A DNA stretch of 64,000 bases. Source: Paraescarpia echinospica. Taxonomy: Eukaryota > Annelida > Polychaeta > Sabellida > Siboglinidae. The translations under genes and the position numbers were made by a program. Position 1 is the stretch's first letter. Each line of letters starts with the position of its first letter. The notes under the pieces were generated by a model, which made no database searches, was not told the DNA's origin, and worked only from the letters and a program-made list of their open reading frames with translations. The stretch covers positions 25,597,462 through 25,661,461 of the forward strand of contig CM034543.1 in the NCBI GenBank assembly GCA_020002185.1, in the 5' to 3' direction. Positions 55,738-64,000 of the stretch are shown here, one piece after another.

Positions 55738-57850
55738 ATCGCGCCGACGCCACGGCGGTGTGATGACGGCGAATCGCGAAGCTCCGATCGGCGAGATCGT
55801 CGGCGCCGTACAAACAGCTGTGTCGCGGGTAGTGACGTGGTACGGACGTTGCGGGCGAGCATTTGAACGGGACATGCCGCGACAAAGGCAAACAAGGTGC
55901 GTGGGAACCCCAGTGTTTCCCGTGTGGACATTGCATCGGACGCTGAACCGGGTCTCACTTCGGTGACGTCACACTAGTCTAAACTAGAACTGCGTCTGTA
56001 AACGATGACGGGGCTTGCAGACGCTGAACGTTCACGCGTATGCGCCATGCGGTTGCGTCTATTCTCGTGGCGCATGTGCAATGTCACAGACACGCAAACG
56101 TGCTCGTCGGTTGATGGCATGCAATGTGCGAAACAGTGCCACCGGTTTGCATGCGGGAAGTGTACGGTTTCACGTGGCACTAGCTTCGAGCGCGCACGGA
56201 CACCCGTGAATAACTTGTATACGTCCGCGCGCGCGCGGACAGCGACAGAAAGAACAAACGAGTCGATAAACACAATATTTATTTTCTTCGTGTGTGTGTG
56301 TATATATACTGTATATGTATGGTAACGATGACAGCAATGCGACGACGACGACGACGACAATGACGACGACGATGGCTGTAGTTGCGATGGCATTCCTCTA
56401 TTTCTCGGTGTAATGTTGAATCATGTGAATGTAAATTGTTTGTAAAGGTATCTACGGGCATGTGAATATCACTCGACCGGGGCTTCGTGGCGTGTATGTG
56501 TGTTCACTGTTTGATTACATTTGTAACGCGACTGCCAGTTTACATTTTGTTACGAATCGTTATTTTCATAGAAAATGTGTTGTTTTCTTTAGACGCCCCG
56601 CGCGAGTCGGCCAGGATCATGATAGTCGAACGGACCGTGTTCAGCGTATTGCTATTAGCAAGATAAATTTACAAAAATTCGAATATGAACATTGAAAAGA
56701 CGGTGTAGAACCCATGTACAAAAAGGTCAACGATAAAGTGCATATTTTGAGTAAATTAAATGTAGTGATAGACGTAATTACCGTTACCCGTGAATTCGGT
56801 GCAATTTTCGTTTTCGTCACAATAGACGGCTAGTTATCTGCGACTGTAGTATTGAGTGATGTTTTGGATCTTTCCAGAGAGGGTAAATCTGGCATTAGTA
56901 AGAGCACCATTCACCAGGTGTAGCGTCCATCCGGGTCCTGATGACCAATGATATCGGCGTCTCTCCATTGTGTCTTACTGGTTCCTTGCTCATTCGCAAG
57001 GCGTGCTACTTTGAACACACTATTGGCCACCAGGTGGTCACTTCATTGGCCCATCGGGCGTTTTGTTTTCAAATCGATCGAACCAGTCAACCTTTTATGT
57101 GTTTGTGTTAAAAACAGAAATTAACCAGTTGCTCATGCTGCCGATGTTCTAAACTGCGATTGACGCGATAATCAGTCAACAGTGGTAAGAAATAGCTAAT
57201 TCCTAAAAGGTGGCGAGCAGGAAACCATCATCTTGATATTTACTGCAAGAAAGGGCCGCTACTAATGGGCGAGTTGTTCGAATCATTGTTGTTGAGAGTT
57301 GTTAGAACGTTCGAAAGAATGTGTGTATTAAAACGATAGTAACTAAGAAATTAAATGAATCCTGTTCTGGCGTCGTCTCAGACAGCATGGTTCGTAGGAC
57401 ATTGTTCAGGGCCAAAGACTCCGGTGTGTGTGGGCAGTGATAGTTTACAGATTTCTACTATTTATATACTTGATAGTCATTCATTGTCATTTAGTGCCAT
57501 CACCGCGAGAGGCCGCCAGGCGCGGGGTTTGCGTCCGTTGTATCGGGTATGTCAACGAGATGGCGCTAATAATCACGACCGAGGACTGAGCCGCGGTGGC
57601 TTTAGGCCCAGAATGTGTAATCTGGGATACGCTCATACATTGTTATTTAATACGGTTTTAAGCCGTTTGTGCGAAGTTAAGTCATTCAGAATGCGATACC
57701 TCATGCAATGTTCTGCTGTATATTAATAGTTATCGCATGAGTGTTTTGCGCGTACTGTGTTTCCCGGAAGTCGCCTTCACTTTCGATTGTGACGAAACAT
57801 AAACAGGAATTGTCAGAATTATTGGTGAATAAATTGACATGTCTTAATGT
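55738..57850 (+). other. Probable FGF 3' UTR and flank
   Basis: No AATAAA occurs close to the stop. The first clear one is at 57828-57833, which would give a 3' UTR of about 2.1 kb. ATTAAA variants occur earlier, near 57327 and 57348. A GAC trinucleotide run lies at about 56338-56372 and a GT/TATATA run at 56290-56320. The polyadenylation site is therefore a guess. A degenerate tRNA-like string lies near 56895-56940. Confidence 0.4.
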
Positions 57851-58390
57851 TGAAACATCAGATTATAATTTTGTATAGTTCATCATCATCGCAAACCAGA
57901 GGTGATAGTTGACTGACTACATGAATCGTATTGATGCAGTCAACAATGCCATTGGTTCAGGAGAATGTAGTTCACCAGCGTTTGGCCTCTAAAATGTTAC
58001 GACTTCACGATTTGGAAGAAAACAGTTTGACGAATCTCCGTATATTACTCCCTCAAAATAGCATGTAATACGTTACCATTGGCGACAATCCTCACGTTTT
58101 CACAACGTCTCGCAATGTTTCCAAGGCCCCGTTCAACTCTGTACATTGGGTGTAAAGTATTTATTTTGCATGTTAAGGGCTTTTTTGCAACACTATTCAT
58201 ATGTATCGTGATGACAATAGTACAAACGCAGTGGCTGGTAGAGGTCACGAAGCTGCAAAAAGTATTACTCTGGTGGAAACATCAGCGTTACTTTTTGCCT
58301 ATCTTTGGCTACAACGATTTTGGCGGGAAACCGTTGCCGTGATTTCAAAGTTAAGGCAAGCAATGTTCATATAGAGATTGCCCAACTTAC

Positions 58391-58645
58391 CTGTTTTGTA
58401 GCTGAATAAACTACACGTCCATCTGCGCAATATTGGATAGTGTAAATTTGATACGAACCACCATTTCTATATATTGAAATATCAGACAAGCTGGCTATAG
58501 TATTCGGACGCGGTAACAGGTTCGACTTGAATTGTGTCACTCGAACGTTTATGGTTTCATTTACATTCGCTAGGTAGCGTATCTGGTTTCTATTCCTCAA
58601 CTGGCATTCGCAAATGGCGGTTGTCTGTGGTAGCGCGGAGCTCAT
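58391..58645 (-). CDS. Possible first coding exon, unknown product
   Basis: ATG at 58645 has A at -3 (AAAATGAGC) and an in-frame stop eight codons upstream. It opens 85 codons to a perfect donor, CAG then GTAAGT (complement of 58385-58391), phase 0. The peptide begins MSSALPQTTAICECQLRNRN and ends SYQIYTIQYCADGRVVYSAT. Composition looks like a folded protein with several Cys. I do not recognise it and found no downstream exon. The promoter side is AT-rich without CpG enrichment, unlike the other candidate first exons in the window. It would run toward the 3' end of FGF, tail to tail. Confidence 0.35.
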
Positions 58646-59138
58646 TTTAAGTTTACCCGTGAAGTATTAGTTTCACCTTTCAATAGTGTCTCGTTATATT
58701 TGTGGACAGTAACATACACATTCGCATTCTAAGTTATTGATTATATAAATACAATAGAGCGCGTACGTTTTTACATTTTGCATAAGCTGCCTTTTATATT
58801 CGGTTTGTAGACCCCTAAATATTAGTAAATGTGCAAGGTTTAAACGTTTCCTTCAAATTCAGACCGGGATATTAACTTTTGATTGTTGCATTGAAACAGC
58901 CCTGAACTGTGGTGGACGATGTCTTTTAAATAATCAACATTTCTCCAAGAATTCATACGCCATATGGATGTCGGTATGAATAGAAATTTGCCACGTTATC
59001 CAGTGAATGTGAATGAATCGCGCGAACAAACATCTGGGTTGAAAATGTAGTTCCTGTTAGACTTTGTATCGAGTTGATGGGATACATACAAGCGGCCATG
59101 TTCGTGTGTAGAAATAAAAAACATGCCGATTGTTTCTG
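58646..59138. other. Spacer, no supported feature
   Basis: AT-rich, with nothing recognised except that the last part (about 59095-59138) resembles sequence left of the MITE at 16903-17150. The mobile unit may therefore extend further. Confidence 0.4.
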
Positions 59139-59370
59139 CCTGGTCGAAGAACCGTTTCACTAACATTCTTATGAGCTCATAAACCCGATTTTGCTCTTTA
59201 AATCCGAATTCGCTCCTCGACAGTGATCTTGTATACTGAAACATTTCAACACTAGGACACGCCACCGGTACACTTTCGCAGGTGTGTCACGGAAATAGTG
59301 TCCACCGTGAAGGCTGTTTAATAAATGTATTCCCTACGAGCTTATTGTCTTGGTGAAACGGTCCCCGTGA
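59139..59370. mobile_element. MITE, family M, copy 3
   Basis: The left end is CCTGG then AACCGTTTCACTAACATTCT and TATGAGCTCATAA. The complement of the right end reads CACGGGGACCGTTTCACCAA. The interior has GATTTTGCTCTTTAAA, ACACTTTCGCAGGTGTGTCA and CGGAAATAGTGTCCACCGTG, very close to 16903-17150. It is non-coding. Confidence 0.75.
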
Positions 59371-59589
59371 CCTACTTACGCAGAGCAGCGGTAGCAATAA
59401 CTGGTCTCAGCGCTGTTTCATCTCATCTGTACATTCTGTTGGTTGGGCCCGCGAAGGCGCGTCCCATCGGCCGGTAATGTCGACCGTGGTCGCGTGTCCA
59501 TCGTCCGATATGATTTGTTATTATTTATGATGGTGAAATGTAAAAATAAACATGTTACTGTAACGCGAGTTGATTGTCATTTTGTTATA

Positions 59590-59690
59590 CCCCGGTCCCG
59601 TCTCTCTTTCACTCCCTCTTCCGCCGCCTCTCTCCGTTCTCCCCCCCCGCTCCGCCTCCCTCTCCCCCTCCCTGTCTTGTGATGCGTCCC
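59590..59690 (+). repeat. Pyrimidine-rich tract
   Basis: TCTC/CCCT-rich low-complexity stretch including a run of eight C at 59641-59648. Confidence 0.85.
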
Positions 59691-59767
59691 ATGCCCTCAA
59701 TACTGACCAATGTAGCCATATACTACAGCAGTCTTTATATACGCCTTAGGTCTCTGGCGCTCGCGCG

Positions 59768-59832
59768 CGTGCACACACACACACACACGTACACCCACCC
59801 ACACAAAGGCACGCATGCACGCACACACCACG
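59768..59832 (+). repeat. CA microsatellite with CGCA variants
   Basis: CACA run followed by CACCCACC and GCACGCATGCACGCAC. Confidence 0.9.
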
Positions 59833-60024
59833 GCACACAGAAGAATCAGAATCACCATCTCAGTCCTGAATTAAATAGAAAACAAAAACCGCTATCACCA
59901 CTGTTACCACACGAACAGTCACTAACGTAAAGGTAGGGTACAGCATACAAAACGGGTCCATTAAGCATGATTTGTCATAACGTTTACTTTTTGGACCGGG
60001 GTGGTGGTGTATCCGGGGAATGTC

Positions 60025-60120
60025 CTACGTTCGCGTACGTGTGTACATGCATGTGTATGTGCGTGCGTGCTCGCGTGCATGTGTGTGTGTGTGTGTGCGT
60101 GTACGAGTGTATGTGTGTGA
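60025..60120 (+). repeat. GT/GTGC microsatellite
   Basis: Alternating GTGT and GCGTGC units with ATGT interruptions. Confidence 0.9.
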
Positions 60121-60142
60121 AATTGACGACGTCTAGGCTAAA

Positions 60143-60462
60143 CTATACCTGCCAACTCTCCCAGAATTTCCGGGAGTCTCCTTGATTTTGGGTATGTCTC
60201 CCGGTCTCCCGGAATATAGACAAATCTCCAGAACGTTCGCTTAAAATCTCCAACAGCACCCCCTCGAGACAGCGCGATACAACGGGTGTCGTGCTGAGAC
60301 GTGTTGAACCGCTGAAGTTCTGAAGAGAAATCTCCAACAGCACCCCCACCCCGTCTTCCGATGTCAAGATCCGAGATAGCGCAACGAGACAGCGCGACAC
60401 TAGAAACGCATTGTACCGCTGATGAATATCCCGAAATAAAAAAAAACAGTTGGCAGGTATAG
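60143..60462. mobile_element. MITE with perfect 15-bp terminal inverted repeats
   Basis: The left end CTATACCTGCCAACT and right end AGTTGGCAGGTATAG are exact inverted repeats. The TATACCTGCCAACTCTCCC start is a terminus I have seen in non-autonomous DNA elements of several animals, but I do not assign a superfamily. Inside, AATCTCCAACAGCACCCC occurs twice (near 60245 and 60329) and GAGACAGCGCGA-type strings occur twice, so the element carries an internal duplication of about 85 bp. It is 320 bp and non-coding. Confidence 0.82.
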
Positions 60463-60654
60463 TAAACTAATACTAATACCGATACGTTCGAAGCAAAGTA
60501 AAACAGATTAGTTGTAGGGGGCCTACTCCGTCAACGAGCAAGTGAGTGTTTTCCTTCTACCACAAGCACACTATTCGTTCTTGACAAAACTGCTTTCATT
60601 ATTTAAGAATACCCCTTTCCATACGGCGCAAAGCGGACAGTAATGAACCAACAG

Positions 60655-60770
60655 AACGCAACCAAGCAAAATGGCCGCCGCTTCGAGACGTCATCACCAA
60701 CCGCGAAGACTATCGCGTGACGTCACCAGTTATGTAGGTTGTAAACGTGAAGTGGAAGGAAAACGGAACA
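60655..60770 (+). promoter_or_regulatory. Promoter of the small two-exon gene
   Basis: The stretch has a YY1-like CAAAATGGCCGCC at about 60667, GACGTCATC at 60688 and a full CRE palindrome TGACGTCA at about 60718. CpG is frequent. These are typical of TATA-less housekeeping promoters (general knowledge). If transcription starts upstream of 60671, the ATG there opens an overlapping out-of-frame upstream ORF, so the real start is probably at or after that site. Confidence 0.55.
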
Positions 60771-60890
60771 ATGGCCAACCGTTTCGGCCGCAAGCATGAA
60801 CTCAGCGCAGATGTAGAAACAGGGTCGTTAGGGGAGCTATCAAACAGAAGCGGCGTTCCTAACCCTGACATCAAAGTCGACCAATCTCAG
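60771..60890 (+). CDS. Small gene, exon 1
   Basis: Forty codons ending SGVPNPDIKVDQSQ, donor GT at 60891. Retaining the intron would add about 18 residues before a stop at 60942, an alternative short product. Confidence 0.55.
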
Positions 60891-61848
60891 GTATCTCACC
60901 ACCGTTCATTGGCAGTTGCACGCGAGTTTCTCGTCAGGAGATAACGTCGTTCGTTCACCCGTTTTTATCACGTTTGCGCAAATGCAAATAAATAATTTCT
61001 GCCCTGATCAGCGTTAGACATACGTCGGGTTTGTTATAAATAATCGCGAAATGCTTGTTAGCTGATAGCATCGTTCTGATATCGATCTCGGACAGCCAAC
61101 AGTGCTACATACTCGTTCTTCCCCCCTTACACGTGCCTATACCCCCATGTTATGTATTGTTGTATCTGTAATATTCTTTGTGTTGTTTTTCTCAACTGTT
61201 CCCATTCAGCAGCCTCCTCTCATTATTCTTTATCTTCCTATGTCTTTCTAACGAATAGTCACAGGAAAAAATCTCGGAAAAAGTCACCGGAAATAAAGTC
61301 ATATGAAAAAAATATCACCTCCAAATGTATTTATTGGTCTTTCTAGTTACAATAAAAATTTAAATAGTAAATATATATTTATTAATGTGAATAGTCAACT
61401 TAATCATAAACATTAAAATAATGACAACACAGAACAGTGCATAATTATGATAATCCTATCAATGACACTTGAGCACAGATGTCAATGGAAATACGCAAGA
61501 TTGTCAGAATTTCTTAGGAATTTCATCTTAGTCATGAATCAAATTTTTGTGTGTTAAATTATCAGTGATCTTATACAAAACTGTGGCCTAGTTTCTTTGA
61601 ATATTTTATTTAAATCATAAAATTTTGTAGTATTAAATTATCACCGAAAAGTTAGTATGTAGTCTTCAAATACAATAAAAGTATAACTATTTCCTATGAC
61701 TTTTTCCTAGTCATAACTGTGACTTTATTTCCGTGACGTTCTTCCAGTTACTATAATTTATTTCTGGCCACCTCTCTCCCCTTCTCCCCCTCTCTCACCT
61801 CTCTCCCCTCAATCTATCTCTTCCCCTCTTTCTCCCTCCTTTCTCCCT

Positions 61849-61884
<36 letters not shown>

Positions 61885-62199
61885 TCTCCCTCCTACCATG
61901 ACGTCCTCCCTTCCTCCCTCCCTACCCCCTCTCCCTCCTCTCCACCCCTCTCTCTCTCTCTCTCTCTCGTGCCATAACGTGAAACTTGGATTCCACACCT
62001 TCAGGATGCGATTCGTCAAACGAGTCCTGAGGCAACGACCCCTACGCCAATAGTGCCTAAACAAAGTACACCTCTGGGAAAGACCCCGTTGGCAAGGAAT
62101 GCTCAGGAAGTGAAACCAAAAGGGAGAGGAGCTGGAATCGAAGGAAAGAGAGATGCGAATGTCCTGTTTGGAAGTTTACTGGCAATGACGTTCGTATAA
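60771..62199 (+). CDS. Small two-exon gene, 104-residue protein of unknown function
   Basis: Exon 1 (60771-60890, 40 codons) runs from ATG in ACAATGG to a donor CAG/GTATCT. Exon 2 (62005-62199, 64 codons and TAA) follows the acceptor CACACCTTCAG at 62004. Both boundaries are phase 0, so the reading frame continues exactly. The protein begins MANRFGRKHELSADVETGSL and has a hydrophilic Pro/Thr/Lys-rich middle (TTPTPIVPKQSTPLGKTP). It ends RDANVLFGSLLAMTFV with a short hydrophobic tail. It looks intrinsically disordered, with possible TP phosphosites, and I recognise no domain. A promoter with CRE and YY1-like sites lies immediately upstream. The 1.1-kb intron contains a MITE and a long pyrimidine tract. 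The model is a prediction from splice phase and composition. A further exon cannot be excluded. Confidence 0.55.
61258..61752. mobile_element. Inverted-repeat element (MITE-like) in the small gene's intron
   Basis: The left part has GTCACAGGAAAAA, then GTCACCGGAAATAAAGTCAT. The complement of the right part has GTAACTGGAAGAA, then GTCACGGAAATAAAGTCACA and further TAGGAAAAAGTCAT. The arms are built of repeated GTCAC-GGAAA-AAAGTCA motifs about 20-30 bases apart. The interior is AT-rich and non-coding, about 495 bp in all. Confidence 0.6.
61770..61972 (+). repeat. Long CT-rich (polypyrimidine) tract
   Basis: TCTC, CCCTCT and CCTCCC units almost without purines form one strand of a potential triplex. 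Long Arg/Glu/Gly open frames on the - strand are a by-product. Confidence 0.93.
62005..62199 (+). CDS. Small gene, exon 2
   Basis: Starts DAIRQTSPEATTPTP directly after the acceptor AG at 62003-62004 and ends with TAA at 62197-62199. The preceding 230 bases are almost pure pyrimidine, which may strengthen the acceptor. Confidence 0.52.
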   Translation, partial: DAIRQTSPEATTPTPIVPKQSTPLGKTPLARNAQEVKPKGRGAGIEGKRDANVLFGSLLAMTFV

Positions 62200-62233
62200 G
62201 TGTTTCTTGGTCATTATACAGTTTGATTTACCA

Positions 62234-62370
62234 TGCACGCACGCGCGCACGCATGAACACGCACACACACGTACGCACACACGCATGTACGCACCCATGC
62301 ACACACTTTCTTCCTCTCGCGTGCGCGCGTGTGTGCGTGCATGCGTGTATGCGTGCGTGCGTGCGTGTTG
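62234..62370. repeat. Head-to-head CA and GT microsatellites
   Basis: A CACGCA/CACACA run (62234-62306) is followed after TTTCTTCCTCTC by its inverse, GCGTGCGCGCGTGTGTGCGT and GTGCGTGC units (62318-62370). The two arms can pair as an imperfect hairpin of some 50 bp with a loop of about 12 bases. Confidence 0.85.
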
Positions 62371-62530
62371 TACGGTGGCGAAGGTCGTGAATTTAGTTAC
62401 GCCATATACAATGTATCTGATGATTTAATGGCGTCCACAAACGCATTCGCTTTGTATTAATGTTTCCAAACAGTTGATCCTAAACAAAGATAGGCAGGTT
62501 ATCCTTTAACGTATTGTTTGTGGTTCAAAA

Positions 62531-63600
62531 CACTACCCCGCCAAATACATGGAGTGGGACGATTTTTTCGATATGGAGATGTGCGAGAGAAAGGAATGTA
62601 CCGGAAAAGTACACCGGACTGATATAGGATATGTACCGGGGGTGTGAAACGAACGTGAGCAGTGTGGCTGATGAAAGCAGCAACTTTGGCGTAGAGGTTG
62701 GGTTGCACAAAGGATCTGCATTGAGTCCATACCTGTTCCTCATATTGATGGACGTCTTGACGGAGAAGGTGAGAAAAGATGCACCAGAATCAATGATGTA
62801 CGCAGATGACATTGTGCTGTGTGGAGGAAAGGGGGTAAACATGACAGAGTACCTGGAGACGTGGAGGAAGACACTGGAAGAGAGAGGAATGAAGGTTAGT
62901 AGACCGAAAACCCAATTCATGGACTTCAGGTTCGAACGGAATGAGGAGATAGACAGACCAACTGTAAAGATACTGGGAGACGAGCTGGAAAAGTGACACA
63001 CTTCAAATATCTAGGGTCAGCCGTGGAAGAGAAAGGAGGCATGGAAACGGATATCAAACAGAGAGTGAGTGCAGCTTGGATAAATTGGAAGAAATGAAGT
63101 GGAGTGTTGTTCGACAGGAGGATGCCAGTAAAGTTGAAGGGGAAGATCTATCAAACAGTAATCAGGCCAACAATGCTGTACGGGGCAAAGACCTGGGCAA
63201 CAACGAAAGGACAAGAAGCAAGGATAGAGACGAATGAGATGAGCATGCTGAGGTGGATGTGTGGAGTAACAAAGAAATATAAGATCCGAAACGAATATAT
63301 TAGAGGAGCAACGAGAGCGACACACGCATCCACGATTATAACAGAGAAACGACTGAAATGGTATGGGCATGTGATGAGAAGGGAAGAGGAGCACATAGTG
63401 AGAAGAGTGCTAAATGCAGAGATACCAGGAAGAAGTAGGAGAGGACGACCGAAGACCAGATGAAAAGACACATGCAGAAGAGACATGGAAATCGTTGGTC
63501 TAAGCGCAGATGTGGTGATGGACAGGGCGACATGGAGAAAGAAAATTACCAGCCATACCGACGACCCCAGATGACGGGAAAAGTCAGAGAAGAAGAAGGA
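62531..63600 (+). pseudogene. RTE-type LINE relic with intact YADD but frameshifts
   Basis: The readable block 62631-62996 contains MYRGCETNVSSVADE, VGLHKGSALSPYLFLILMDV, MMYADDIVLCGG (YADD at 62799-62810) and RGMKVSRPKTQFMDF. After a frameshift near 63000 it continues as YLGSAVEEKGG. Then in 63104-63463 it reads KLKGKIYQTVIRPTMLYGAK, MLRWMCGVTKKYKIRNEYIR, RLKWYGHVMRREEEHI and GRSRRGRPKTR. The final part (63465-63600) ends with ATWRKKI and a 3' tail GACGGGAAAAGTCAGAGAAG. The endonuclease and RT fingers are absent, so it is 5'-truncated. Although the catalytic motif is intact, frameshifts inactivate it. It follows the small gene in the same direction. Confidence 0.9.
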
Positions 63601-63783
63601 CGATTTTTATAATCCAAAATGGCTATTAGTGTAAATTTGCATTAACTTATGTTTCATTCGCTAGGCGGCGCCACTATAACACTCAATTTCTTCGCAATAT
63701 TTGGTGATTGTCAAGTAACCCCTACGTAATGCTTAACCTATTATGTTGGAACTTGTGAACTTATGCGACCGTCCCTTAAGCTC

Positions 63784-63897
63784 GCCACACACCGCCCGAT
63801 TGTCTACGCTGCGACGCATCCTGACCGTCGCTGAACATGTTCAATTGGCATGACTGACGCTTACTGGCCATCTTGGACAATCGGGCGGTGTGCGGCA
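63784..63897. mobile_element. Short palindromic element with about 21-bp inverted repeats
   Basis: The left end GCCACACACCGCCCGATTGT matches the complement of the right end, GCCGCACACCGCCCGATTGT, with one mismatch. The arms enclose about 70 bases with TGAACATGTTCA, itself a 12-base palindrome. It could fold into a long hairpin. A MITE is likely. No target duplication was made out. Confidence 0.6.
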
Positions 63898-64000
63898 CTT
63901 CCCGACTGTGATTTTCGAATCGTAAGGATTTAACCAATGTAATACAGTTATTACAGGTCTACGTGAAATGATGGTCAACGTCAAACAAATTGCAATAGTA

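Noticed and set aside
56895..56940. tRNA/SINE-like string with GTAAGAGCACC
   Set aside because: B box absent and no similarity to either SINE family beyond the A box.
58045..58342. Short frames on both strands next to the 58.4-kb exon
   Set aside because: No acceptor in phase with the donor at 58391 and no protein-like composition.
61795..62064. Arg/Glu/Gly-rich - strand frame
   Set aside because: By-product of the polypyrimidine tract; it also overlaps the small gene's exon 2 antisense.

Overview
This is metazoan nuclear DNA, most likely from a marine invertebrate. It has intron-rich gene models, CR1/L2-like and RTE-like non-LTR retrotransposons, tRNA-derived SINEs, a hAT element, MITE-like inverted repeats and many microsatellites. 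There are no bacterial operons, Shine-Dalgarno sites or CRISPR arrays. The phylum cannot be named from the sequence alone.

The one securely identified gene is a fibroblast growth factor (FGF) on the + strand, in three coding exons at 34886-35270, 54391-54569 and 55177-55737. The introns are 19.1 kb (phase 1) and 0.6 kb (phase 0). The exon layout and intron phases are those of the FGF family. By eye the closest relatives are FGF9/16/20. It is unusual in two ways: about 25 residues are inserted between beta-strands 4 and 5, and a very basic tail of about 118 residues follows the beta-trefoil.

Region 1-33.9 kb is AT-rich and CpG-poor. It holds LINE fragments (1-235, 3475-4918, 10935-11110, 13520-13935, 28750-29130, 29215-29480, 29978-30440, 30612-30735, 31760-33460), two SINE families, a hAT transposon (23748-25465), a MITE family, and several old tandem duplications of 165-530 bp. 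It also has a strong candidate first exon on the - strand (23277-23492) for a nuclear-encoded mitochondrial membrane protein. A candidate terminal exon with a polyadenylation signal lies on the same strand at 10565-10880.

Region 33.9-60 kb is richer in GC and CpG. It starts with a CpG island that contains FGF exon 1. The long FGF intron holds two unrelated minisatellites that both have 39-bp units, CA/GT and CAGG microsatellites, and SINEs.

Region 57.8-64 kb is downstream of FGF. It has a possible - strand first exon (58391-58645) and a candidate small two-exon + strand gene (60771-60890 joined to 62005-62199, 104 residues). The exons of this small gene fit in phase, and its promoter has CRE and YY1-like sites. 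Two MITEs (60143-60462, 61258-61752), a further copy of the window's MITE family (59139-59370), an RTE-type LINE relic (62531-63600) and a short inverted-repeat element (63784-63897) follow or intervene.

There is no operon-like cooperation between genes. The window is a developmental signalling gene flanked by candidate housekeeping first exons and by transposon-rich spacer.
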